From an uncultured Bacteroides sp. (GTDB taxonomy: Bacteria > Bacteroidota > Bacteroidia > Bacteroidales > Bacteroidaceae), in NCBI RefSeq assembly GCF_958445495.1, contig NZ_CAUCSQ010000035.1, forward strand, positions 1 to 47,835: a DNA stretch of 47,835 nucleotides. The letters run 5' to 3'. Positions within the stretch are counted from its first letter, which is position 1; every line of letters begins with the position of its first letter. The notes below the pieces were generated by a model. That model saw nothing but the letters and a program-made list of their open reading frames with translations, ran no database searches and was not told the origin of the DNA. This document shows, one piece after another, positions 8,683 to 15,964 of the stretch. The position numbers and the translations under genes are program-made.

Positions 8683-9324
8683 ATGGGACAATTGTTTTCA
8701 AAGAGAAATAAAGAAGTATTCTCTGCTCCGTTGGGGATAGATAACCCGGTAACCGTACAGGTGCTCGGTATCTGTTCGGCACTTGCCGTCACCGCAAAGC
8801 TGGAGCCTGCTATTGTGATGGGGCTTTCGGTTACGGTCATTACGGCTTTTGCGAATGTCGTCATCTCATTGCTCCGCAAAACCATTCCCAACCGTATCCG
8901 TATCATCGTCCAGTTGGTTGTGGTAGCCGCTTTGGTAACTATTGTAAGTGAAATATTGAAAGCGTTCGCTTATGATGTAAGTGTTCAGCTTTCCGTTTAT
9001 GTAGGTCTGATTATTACGAACTGTATCCTGATGGGACGCCTTGAAGCATTTGCCATGCAGAACGCTCCTTGGGAATCATTCCTTGACGGTCTGGGCAACG
9101 GTCTGGGATATGCCAAGATTCTGGTAATCGTGGCTTTCTTCCGCGAATTGTTTGGCTCAGGCACATTACTTGGCTTCAATATCTTGAATTACGAGCCTAT
9201 TCAGAATATCGGATATATCAACAACGGTTTGATGTTGATGCCGCCGATGGCATTGATTATCGTCGCTTGTATTATCTGGTATCAGCGTGCACGCCACAAA
9301 GAGTTGCAAGAACAAAGTAATTAA
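8683..9324 (+). CDS. nqrD: Na+-translocating NADH:quinone reductase subunit D
   Basis: Small integral membrane subunit of the NqrD/RnfE family, 213 residues with about six membrane segments. With NqrE it helps form the membrane channel and, in other species, a shared iron-sulfur site. The motif ITNCILMGRLEAFAMQNAPW includes the conserved Cys in the NC motif of this family. An unusually strong purine-rich AAGGAGGAG stretch precedes its ATG. It is followed by a 140-bp gap before nqrE. Confidence 0.96.
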   Translation: MGQLFSKRNKEVFSAPLGIDNPVTVQVLGICSALAVTAKLEPAIVMGLSVTVITAFANVVISLLRKTIPNRIRIIVQLVVVAALVTIVSEILKAFAYDVSVQLSVYVGLIITNCILMGRLEAFAMQNAPWESFLDGLGNGLGYAKILVIVAFFRELFGSGTLLGFNILNYEPIQNIGYINNGLMLMPPMALIIVACIIWYQRARHKELQEQSN

Positions 9325-9329
9325 TATAA

Positions 9330-9455
9330 ATGATGGAAATGAAGAGGAATGAACAAAAGCGGGTTGTACCGGAAGTCTGTTTCCGTTGTTGTCCGGACTG
9401 TCCGTTATTTGTTCCGCAATATAATCATGCCGGATTCTTCATTTTTAATTCTTAA
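9330..9455 (+). CDS. Possible 41-aa Cys-rich small ORF between nqrD and nqrE
   Basis: An ATG 5 nt after the nqrD stop opens a 41-codon frame that ends 9 nt before the nqrE ATG. Its centre reads VCFRCCPDCPLF, a CxxCCxxC cluster. The spacing fits an operon gene. Against this, both ends of the gap carry an AAATGAAGA motif in inverted orientation, the 3' part (ATTCTTCATTTTTAATTC) resembles common Bacteroides intergenic repeat DNA, and the middle repeats TGTCCG/TTCCG. It may therefore be repeat DNA that happens to be open. I recognise no family. Confidence 0.25.
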   Translation: MMEMKRNEQKRVVPEVCFRCCPDCPLFVPQYNHAGFFIFNS

Positions 9456-9464
9456 TTAAAGGAT

Positions 9465-10091
9465 ATGGAACATTTTTTCAGTTTATTCGTCCGCTCTATC
9501 TTTGTGGACAACATGATATTCGCGTTCTTCCTGGGTATGTGTTCATACCTGGCTGTTTCGAAGAATGTGAAGACTGCCGTAGGACTGGGTATCGCCGTGA
9601 CTTTCGTGCTGGTGGTTACGCTCCCCGTCAATTACCTGTTGCAAACTAAAGTGTTGGCTGCCAATGCTATCGTTGAAGGAGTTGACCTTAGTTTCTTGAG
9701 CTTTATTCTTTTCATTGCCGTTATTGCCGGTATCGTGCAGTTGGTGGAAATGGTGGTGGAACGTTTCAGCCCGTCCCTGTACGCTTCATTGGGTATCTTC
9801 CTGCCGTTGATTGCCGTTAACTGCGCTATCATGGGAGCTTCCCTGTTTATGCAGCAGCGTATCAACCTCGGTCCGAGCGACCCGAAATATATCGGTGATA
9901 TCTGGGATGCCGTTTCTTATGCGCTGGGTTCCGGTATCGGCTGGTTCCTGGCTATTGTCGGTCTGGCCGCCATCCGTGAAAAGATGGCTTACTCCGATGT
10001 GCCCGCACCGCTGAAAGGCCTGGGCATCACGTTTATCACTGTAGGCTTGATGGCAATCGCGTTTATGTGTTTCTCTGGTTTGAACATCTAA
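9465..10091 (+). CDS. nqrE: Na+-translocating NADH:quinone reductase subunit E
   Basis: Integral membrane subunit of the NqrE/RnfA family, 208 residues with about six hydrophobic segments, inverted in topology relative to NqrD. The family signatures are MIFAFFLGMCSYLAVSKNV and LIAVNCAIMGASLFMQQR, where the conserved NC motif Cys sits. It begins with MEHFFSLFVRSIFVDN. It is 18 nt from nqrF. Confidence 0.97.
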   Translation: MEHFFSLFVRSIFVDNMIFAFFLGMCSYLAVSKNVKTAVGLGIAVTFVLVVTLPVNYLLQTKVLAANAIVEGVDLSFLSFILFIAVIAGIVQLVEMVVERFSPSLYASLGIFLPLIAVNCAIMGASLFMQQRINLGPSDPKYIGDIWDAVSYALGSGIGWFLAIVGLAAIREKMAYSDVPAPLKGLGITFITVGLMAIAFMCFSGLNI

Positions 10092-10109
10092 AAAGAAAGG
10101 AATAAGACA

Positions 10110-11384
10110 ATGGATATGAATTTAATATTAGCGAGCATTGGAGTATTCCTTGTGGTTATTCTGTTGCTTGTTGTAATCCTGTTGGTTGCCAAGAAATTCC
10201 TGGTACCGTCAGGAAATGTGAAACTGACAATCAACGGTGAAAAAGAATTGGAAGTGGCTTCCGGTTCTACTTTGCTCAATACGCTGTCTGTAAACGGGAT
10301 ATTCCTGTCATCCGCATGTGGCGGTAAGGGTTCCTGCGGACAGTGCAAATGCCAGGTACTCGAAGGCGGCGGTGAAATTCTGCCTTCCGAAGTTCCCCAT
10401 TTCAGCCGTAAACAGCAGCAAGACCACTGGCGTCTGGGCTGTCAGGTGAAAGTGAAAGGAGACATGGGCATCAAGATTGACGAGTCTGTACTCGGCGTGA
10501 AAGAATGGGAGTGCGAGGTTATCTCCAACAAAAACGTCGCTACGTTTATCAAGGAATTTATCGTGGCTCTGCCTAAAGGCGAACACATGGATTTCGTCCC
10601 CGGTTCTTATGCGCAAATCAAGATTCCTAAGTTCTCGATGGATTATGACAAAGACATTGACAAGGAACTGATTGGCGGGGAATATCTGCCTGCATGGGAG
10701 AAATTCGGTCTGTTGGGGCTGAAATGCAGAAACGATGAAGAAACGATTCGCGCATATTCTATGGCTAACTATCCGGCGGAAGGTGACCGTATCATGCTGA
10801 CTGTACGTATCGCTACCCCTCCGTTCAAACCGAAAGAACAGGGTCCCGGATTTATGGATGTGATGCCGGGTATCGCTTCGTCCTATATCTTTACTCTGAA
10901 ACCGGGTGACAAAGTTATCATGAGCGGTCCTTACGGAGACTTCCATCCGATTTTTGATTCCAAGAAAGAAATGATGTGGATTGGCGGTGGCGCCGGTATG
11001 GCTCCGTTGCGTGCGCAAATCATGCACATGACAAAGACGCTGCATACCACCGACCGCAAGATGTCTTATTTCTATGGAGCCCGTGCCTTGAACGAAGTGT
11101 TCTATCTGGAAGACTTCCTGCAATTGGAAAAAGACTTCCCGAACTTCTCGTTCCATCTGGCTCTCGACCGTCCGGACCCTGCCGCCGATGCTGCAGGTGT
11201 AAAATATACTCCGGGCTTCGTGCATAACGTAATTTACGAAACATACCTGAAAAATCACGAAGCTCCCGAAGATATCGAATATTACATGTGCGGTCCCGGC
11301 CCGATGTCGAAGGCTGTCGAGAAGATGCTTGACAACCTCGGCGTTCCGGCCCAGAACTTGATGTTCGACAACTTCGGCGGATAA
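10110..11384 (+). CDS. nqrF: Na+-translocating NADH:quinone reductase subunit F
   Basis: Electron entry subunit that oxidises NADH. The order is one N-terminal membrane anchor (about residues 4-29), a plant-type [2Fe-2S] ferredoxin domain with Cys70, Cys76, Cys79 and Cys111 (ACGGKGSCGQC, then LGC), an FAD-binding domain with RAYSMANYP, and an NADH-binding domain with GGGAGMAPLRAQ. The 424 residues and final DNFGG are normal. It is the last gene of the operon; no strong terminator is directly at its 3' end, and hairpins follow at 11597 and 11846. Confidence 0.98.
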   Translation: MDMNLILASIGVFLVVILLLVVILLVAKKFLVPSGNVKLTINGEKELEVASGSTLLNTLSVNGIFLSSACGGKGSCGQCKCQVLEGGGEILPSEVPHFSRKQQQDHWRLGCQVKVKGDMGIKIDESVLGVKEWECEVISNKNVATFIKEFIVALPKGEHMDFVPGSYAQIKIPKFSMDYDKDIDKELIGGEYLPAWEKFGLLGLKCRNDEETIRAYSMANYPAEGDRIMLTVRIATPPFKPKEQGPGFMDVMPGIASSYIFTLKPGDKVIMSGPYGDFHPIFDSKKEMMWIGGGAGMAPLRAQIMHMTKTLHTTDRKMSYFYGARALNEVFYLEDFLQLEKDFPNFSFHLALDRPDPAADAAGVKYTPGFVHNVIYETYLKNHEAPEDIEYYMCGPGPMSKAVEKMLDNLGVPAQNLMFDNFGG

Positions 11385-11447
11385 AAAATCCGAAAAAGAC
11401 TTTTCAGCTGGCAGACGGCGGGAAAGTTTGCATAAACCAGGTATATG

Positions 11448-11571
11448 ACAAGAGGCTGGATTTCCGACAATAGATTGGATTCTTAACAATAAATTGGACT
11501 CTTAACAATAGATTGGACTTTTGACAAGAGATTGAACTCTTAACAATCTTAATAATAGATTGGATTCTAAG
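11448..11571 (+). repeat. 19-bp degenerate tandem repeat after nqrF
   Basis: Five full 19-bp units plus a 9-bp and a 20-bp variant follow one another, with consensus ACAATAGATTGGACTCTTA. The array lies 64 nt after the nqrF stop and has no gene in it. The unit is unrelated to the 21-bp family further downstream. Confidence 0.8.
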
Positions 11572-11596
11572 CCTCTTTAAATAGAATCAGTTGAAT

Positions 11597-11637
11597 CTTA
11601 CCCAAGTTTACGATATCTAAGCGTATTCTTGGGTAAG
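11597..11637 (+). terminator. Hairpin downstream of the nqr operon
   Basis: CTTACCCAAG (11597-11606) pairs perfectly with CTTGGGTAAG (11628-11637). TACG/CGTA extends the stem above a symmetrical TT/TT internal loop. It is followed by TTTGTATAAA rather than a clean T-run, so it may be a weak terminator or an mRNA 3'-end stabiliser. Between here and the conserved head at 11778 I see no gene and no further repeat. Confidence 0.5.
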
Positions 11638-11777
11638 TTTGTATAAACACATGGTCGGTTCTCCGCCGGAAATCCTCCAAACAGAGCCTGCTGCCGTACC
11701 GATGTTATTCCCTCATTCGGGACAGCGTTGGAAAGAATCCGTCCTTTTCGGTTGATATGGAGGAAAACGTCCGGCAA

Positions 11778-11895
11778 GGGAGTGTGTCGAAATTAAGATG
11801 AATACTCGGAACAGTCACAGATTCTAACTGATAAACATAAAAATAGCCGTATCATTGCTCAAAAAAATAGAGTTGATACGGCCTTTTTATTGCTG
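11778..11895 (+). repeat. Conserved head of repeat cassette 1
   Basis: This block (starting GGGAGTGTGTCGAAA, ending CTTTTTATTGCTG) is nearly identical, in reverse complement, to 23253-23371. I count seven substitutions and one indel over about 127 aligned bases, including the first bases of the array; most substitutions are transitions. It sits directly before the 21-bp array in both places. It contains the hairpin at 11846-11888. Confidence 0.9.
11846..11888 (+). terminator. Terminator-like hairpin in the head of cassette 1
   Basis: GCCGTATCA (11846-11854) pairs with TGATACGGC (11874-11882). Inside, GCTC can pair with GAGT, leaving a TT bulge and a loop AAAAAAATA. CTTTTT follows on the plus strand; on the other strand the stem is followed by TATTTTTATG, so it may work both ways. 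Confidence 0.75.
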
Positions 11896-12738
11896 ACGAA
11901 GAGTACCGAGTTTCAGACGAAGAGTGTCGAGTTTCAAATAAAGAGTGTCAAGTTCCAGATAAAGAGTGTGGAGTTTCAGATGCAGAGTGCCAGGTTTCAA
12001 ATGAGAAGTTTATTTCCTCTAAAATTGAATTTTGCCCTTCCCCTTTTTTATTACCGATAAAGAGTGTGGAATTTCAGATGCAGAGTGCCAGGTTTCAGAT
12101 GAAAAGTTCATTTCTTCTAAAATTGAATTTTGGTACACTTCCTTTTTTATTGCCGATAAAGAGTATGGAGTTTCAGATGAAGAGTACCAGTTTTCAGATG
12201 AAAAGTTCATTTCCTCTAAAATTGAATTTTGGTACACTCCCTTTTTTTATTGCCGATAAAGAGTGTGGAGTTCCAGATGCAGAGTGCCAGGTTTCAGATG
12301 AGAAGTTCATTTCCTCTAAAATTGAATTTTACGCCCCCTTTTTTTATTGCCGATAAAGAGTGTCGAGTTCCAGATAAAGAGTACCAGTTTTCAGATGAAA
12401 AGTTCATTTCCTCTAAAATTGAATTTTACACCTCCTTTTTTTATTGCCGATAAAGAGTATGGAGTTTCAGATGAAGAGTGCCAGTTTTCAGATGAAAAGT
12501 TCATTTCTTCTAAAATTGAATTTTGGTACACTTCCTTTTTTATTGCCGATAAAGAGTATGGAGTTTCAGATAAAGAATGCCAGTTTTCAAATGAAAAGTT
12601 CATTTCTTCTAAAATTGAATTTTGGCACACTCCCTTTTTTTATTGCTGATAAAGACTATGGAGTTCCAGATGCAGAGTGCCAGTTTTCAGATGAAAAGTT
12701 CATTTCCTCTAAAATTGAATTTTGGCACACCCCCTTGG
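11896..12738 (+). repeat. Repeat cassette 1: 21-bp units and an approximately 99-bp higher-order repeat
   Basis: The array opens with five 21-bp units (variants of AAAGAGTGTCGAG followed by TTTCAGAT). A longer segment of 55-58 bp then appears, ATGAAAAGTTCATTTC, CTCTAAAATTGAATTTT, a variable 8-11 nt patch and CCTTTTTTTATTGCCG. After that, [21][21][long] is repeated, giving eight long segments and a period near 99 bp. Each long segment ends with a copy of the last bases of the head. Frames are open over most of it on both strands, but there is no start region, signal or family, and I do not call a gene. The 209 bp after it hold only the promoter of the next small gene. Confidence 0.92.
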
Positions 12739-12907
12739 AATGACAAGAAAAATGATAAATCCGGTTTCTGCTTTTGACGTGATTCCTTTTTTAGCATATA
12801 CGGTATAGCTTCCCTTTTTTAGTGTCTTTTCGGGACAAATCGAATGTTTTTCATATCTATTTTGAAGATAGTACTCCATTTTTGCTTATACTTATCTATA
12901 AATTTTG

Positions 12908-12915
12908 TACTTTTG
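12908..12915 (+). promoter_or_regulatory. -7 promoter box for the 59-aa protein
   Basis: TACTTTTG fits TAnnTTTG, with TTTG at 12881-12884 near the -33 position. The leader would be about 27 nt. Confidence 0.6.
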
Positions 12916-12947
12916 ACTACATAATAGTCAATTAAATACAATTTGTT

Positions 12948-13127
12948 ATGGAATATCATCGTATATCTTTTATTCACAACGATACAGAGTATTCGTTTAT
13001 TAAAGCTATGGATGCAGGTTTAACCGGATATGACTTGATGAAAGCTTGTCGGGTAGAAGTTACGATTTATATGAAAGAAAATAATTTGAAAGGCTATTAC
13101 ATACTGACAGGAATGGCTAAAATTTGA
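12948..13127 (+). CDS. Hypothetical 59-aa protein
   Basis: A compact ORF starting MEYHRISFIHNDTEYSFIKA and ending YYILTGMAKI. It has its own promoter box and a plausible short leader. It has no signal peptide or membrane segment and is a mix of predicted beta and helical residues. I recognise no family. Its base composition resembles that of its neighbours, and the ORF ends 46 nt before the helicase start, leaving just enough room for the helicase promoter. I infer a real small gene of unknown function. Confidence 0.6.
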   Translation: MEYHRISFIHNDTEYSFIKAMDAGLTGYDLMKACRVEVTIYMKENNLKGYYILTGMAKI

Positions 13128-13161
13128 CCGTCATTTTACCGTTATACTCTTATCCTTTTCG

Positions 13162-13169
13162 TATCTTTG
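13162..13169 (+). promoter_or_regulatory. -7 promoter box 4 nt before the helicase start codon
   Basis: TATCTTTG matches TAnnTTTG. The G at 13169 is followed by CCGC and then the ATG at 13174, so transcription should begin at or next to the start codon and the mRNA should be leaderless. Confidence 0.65.
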
Positions 13170-13173
13170 CCGC

Positions 13174-14508
13174 ATGTTAGAGAAAAATGAGATTATTCGG
13201 TCGGCTCTTCGCAATCTGAAAATCGAAGAACTGAATCCGATGCAGAAAGCATCGTTGGAGCAAGCTGCGGGTAAAGAAGATGTTATATTATTGTCACCGA
13301 CCGGTTCGGGTAAAACGTTGGCATATCTGTTGTCTTTATTGCTCGCTTTGAAGCCGGACACGGACGGCGTGCAGGCATTGATTCTGGTCCCTTCGCGCGA
13401 ATTGGCATTACAGATAGACCACGTATTCAAAGCGACAGGTACGGCGTGGAAAGCCTGTTGCTGTTATGGAGGACACCCCGTCGCAGAAGAGAAAAAGAGC
13501 CTGCTCGGCAATCGTCCTGCCGTCCTTATAGGTACGCCGGGGCGCATCAACGACCATTTGTCCAAAGGAAATTTCAATCCGGAAACGATTCATACGCTGA
13601 TTATTGATGAGTTTGACAAATCGTTGGAATTTGGTTTCCATGATGAAATGGCGGAGATTATCACGCAACTTCCGGGATTGAGGAAACGCATGCTGCTTTC
13701 TGCCACCGATGCGGAAGAGATTCCCCGATTTACAGGACTGGACCGGACAGTCAGGCTGAACTTCCTGCCGGACGCTTCTAAAGGACAGGAATCCCGCTTG
13801 ACACTGATGAAAGTGCTTTCCCCTTCGAAAGATAAGATTGATACTTTATACAATCTGTTGTGCACATTGGGAAGCAGTTCGAGCATCGTATTTTGCAATC
13901 ACAGGGACGCTGTAGACCGGGTGCATAAACTCTTGGCGGAAAAGAAGCTGTTTGCAGAACGTTTTCATGGCGGGATGGAGCAGCCGGACCGCGAACGGGC
14001 TTTGTATAAATTCCGTAACGGCAGTTGCCATGTGCTGGTTTCCACAGACCTTGCCGCCCGTGGGCTGGATATCCCGGAAATTGAACATATCATCCATTAT
14101 CATCTTCCGGTGAATGAAGAAGCTTTTACACATCGTAACGGGCGTACCGCCCGTTGGGACGCGACCGGAACATCATACCTGATTCTCCATTCCGCAGAAG
14201 AGCTCCCTTCTTATATTCCGGAAGAGGTGGAAACGTTCGTATTGCCGGAAAATCCTTCCCGGCCTCCCAAATCCGTATGGGCTACCCTATATATAGGTAG
14301 AGGGAAGAAAGAGAAGCTGAGCCGGGCGGATATTGCCGGATTCTTATATAAAAAGGGAAATGTATCCCGTGAAGACGTAGGAGCGATTGATGTGAAAGAG
14401 CATTATGCCTTTGTCGCTGTCCGCCGTGCCAAAGTCAGGCAATTGCTGAATCTGATTCAGGGGGAGAAGATTAAAGGGATGAAAACGCTGGTTGAAGAGG
14501 CGAAATAA
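13174..14508 (+). CDS. DEAD-box RNA helicase with DbpA-type C-terminal domain
   Basis: ATP-dependent RNA helicase of the DEAD-box family, 444 aa. Motifs in order are Q motif (NPMQKASLEQA), Walker A SPTGSGKT, Ia VPSREL, II DEFD in place of DEAD, III SAT, and VI HRNGRTAR. The last 70 or so residues (LYIGRGKKEKLSRADIAGFLYKKG to VRRAKVRQLLNLIQGEKIKG) look like the DbpA RNA-binding domain, which in E. coli DbpA targets 23S rRNA, so a role in ribosome assembly is likely. The second half of motif II is unusual but keeps the two catalytic acidic residues. The mRNA is predicted leaderless. Confidence 0.9.
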   Translation: MLEKNEIIRSALRNLKIEELNPMQKASLEQAAGKEDVILLSPTGSGKTLAYLLSLLLALKPDTDGVQALILVPSRELALQIDHVFKATGTAWKACCCYGGHPVAEEKKSLLGNRPAVLIGTPGRINDHLSKGNFNPETIHTLIIDEFDKSLEFGFHDEMAEIITQLPGLRKRMLLSATDAEEIPRFTGLDRTVRLNFLPDASKGQESRLTLMKVLSPSKDKIDTLYNLLCTLGSSSSIVFCNHRDAVDRVHKLLAEKKLFAERFHGGMEQPDRERALYKFRNGSCHVLVSTDLAARGLDIPEIEHIIHYHLPVNEEAFTHRNGRTARWDATGTSYLILHSAEELPSYIPEEVETFVLPENPSRPPKSVWATLYIGRGKKEKLSRADIAGFLYKKGNVSREDVGAIDVKEHYAFVAVRRAKVRQLLNLIQGEKIKGMKTLVEEAK

Positions 14509-14788
14509 TCCCTCTTTATTTATAAATATTCATTTTTTATGTTCTTTTTCTTTCATTCCGTAATATATTGCTCCTGTTAAATGCCTATTTTCATCTTTTG
14601 TCCCGCGCTTGATATGTATAGATAACAATATGGTGTATATATCCTGTATAAACCAATAAAAAGTAAGGAAAATCTGCTATAAAGCAGTAATTTTATAAGG
14701 AAAGATTTGTGTAGCGGAAATAAATTCGTAAATTCGCAAAGTCTAAAGACAAAAGTAACGAAATTGTTAAACCAAAAACAAACTTCAA

Positions 14789-15859
14789 ATGAAAAAGCAT
14801 AATTTCAATGCAGGACCTTCCATTCTTCCGCGTGAGGTGATAGAGGATACAGCGAAGGCTATTTTAGATTTCAACGGCTCCGGTCTGTCTTTGATGGAAA
14901 TCAGCCACCGTGCCAAAGACTTCCAACCTGTGGTTGATGAAGCAGTGGCTCTGTTCAAGGAATTACTCAATATCCCCGAAGGTTATTCGGTCCTGTTCCT
15001 GGGTGGCGGTGCCAGCATGGAGTTCTGCATGGTTCCCTATAACTTCCTCGAAAAGAAGGCAGCTTATCTGAATACCGGTACATGGGCGAAGAAGGCCATG
15101 AAAGAAGCAAAAGCTTTTGGTGAAGTGGTGGAGGTTGCCTCTTCCGCCGATGCGAATTTCTCTTTTATCCCGAAAGGCTATACGGTTCCGGCCGATGCGG
15201 ACTATTTCCACATTACGACAAATAATACCATTTTCGGTACCGAATTGAAAGAAGATCCGGATTCTCCGGTTCCGATGGTCGCCGACATGTCTTCCGATAT
15301 TTTCTCGCGTCCGATTGACGTTTCCAAATATATCTGTATCTACGGCGGCGCGCAGAAGAATCTGGCTCCGGCGGGCGTTACGTTCGTGATTGTAAAGAAC
15401 GATGCGTTGGGCAAAGTTTCCCGTCACATCCCGACCATGTTGAACTACCAGACTCATGTTGACGGCGGTTCCATGTTCAATACTCCTCCGGTAGTACCTA
15501 TCTATTCCGCATTGTTGACTTTGCGTTGGATTAAGGCGCAGGGCGGTGTGAAAGAAATGGAACGCCGCGCTATTGAGAAAGCCGACATGCTTTATTCCGA
15601 AATCGACCGCAACAAGCTGTTTGTAGGCACTGCTGCAAAAGAAGACCGCTCACGCATGAATATCTGTTTCGTGATGGCTCCCGAATACAAGGAACTTGAA
15701 GCGGACTTCCTGAAATTCGCTACGGAAAAAGGTATGGTAGGTATCAAGGGACACCGTTCCGTAGGTGGTTTCCGCGCTTCTTGCTACAATGCGCTTCCGA
15801 AAGAAAGCGTACAAGCCTTGATTGACTGCATGCAGGAATTTGAAAAACTTCATTCATAA
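14789..15859 (+). CDS. serC: Phosphoserine aminotransferase
   Basis: PLP enzyme that converts 3-phosphohydroxypyruvate and glutamate to phosphoserine, the second step of serine synthesis. The N-terminus KHNFNAGPSILPREV and the segment GLSLMEISHRAKDF are SerC hallmarks. The PLP lysine is Lys190 in YGGAQKNLAPAGVT. It has 356 residues, as in the family. It is followed by serA, which makes its substrate. The 280-bp gap in front shows a possible weak -7 box (TAAATTCG) but nothing firm. Confidence 0.96.
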   Translation: MKKHNFNAGPSILPREVIEDTAKAILDFNGSGLSLMEISHRAKDFQPVVDEAVALFKELLNIPEGYSVLFLGGGASMEFCMVPYNFLEKKAAYLNTGTWAKKAMKEAKAFGEVVEVASSADANFSFIPKGYTVPADADYFHITTNNTIFGTELKEDPDSPVPMVADMSSDIFSRPIDVSKYICIYGGAQKNLAPAGVTFVIVKNDALGKVSRHIPTMLNYQTHVDGGSMFNTPPVVPIYSALLTLRWIKAQGGVKEMERRAIEKADMLYSEIDRNKLFVGTAAKEDRSRMNICFVMAPEYKELEADFLKFATEKGMVGIKGHRSVGGFRASCYNALPKESVQALIDCMQEFEKLHS

Positions 15860-15864
15860 TATTA

Positions 15865-15946
15865 TTCACCACAGGCTTACTTGGATTTCACAGGTTCTGA
15901 TATGTTTTTATCTGTGAAATCCACGTAATCTGTGGTGAAACTTTTT
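15865..15946 (+). repeat. Long palindromic hairpin between serC and serA
   Basis: Left arm 15865-15893 (TTCACCACAG...GGATTTCACAG) pairs with right arm 15912-15939 (CTGTGAAATCC...CTGTGGTGAA) across an 18-nt loop. About 21 of 28 positions pair, with one central internal loop of 7-8 nt. ACTTTTT follows. It could terminate or attenuate serC transcription before serA, or be a dispersed palindromic repeat. Confidence 0.75.
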
Positions 15947-15964
15947 AACGATATAAGATAAACT

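Noticed and set aside
11651..11755. 34-codon ORF before the head of cassette 1
   Set aside because: No promoter, no family and ordinary length for chance in this composition.
12019..12743. Several 70-100 aa ORFs over cassette 1
   Set aside because: They are fragments of the repeat read in different frames on both strands; unit length changes break them at random.
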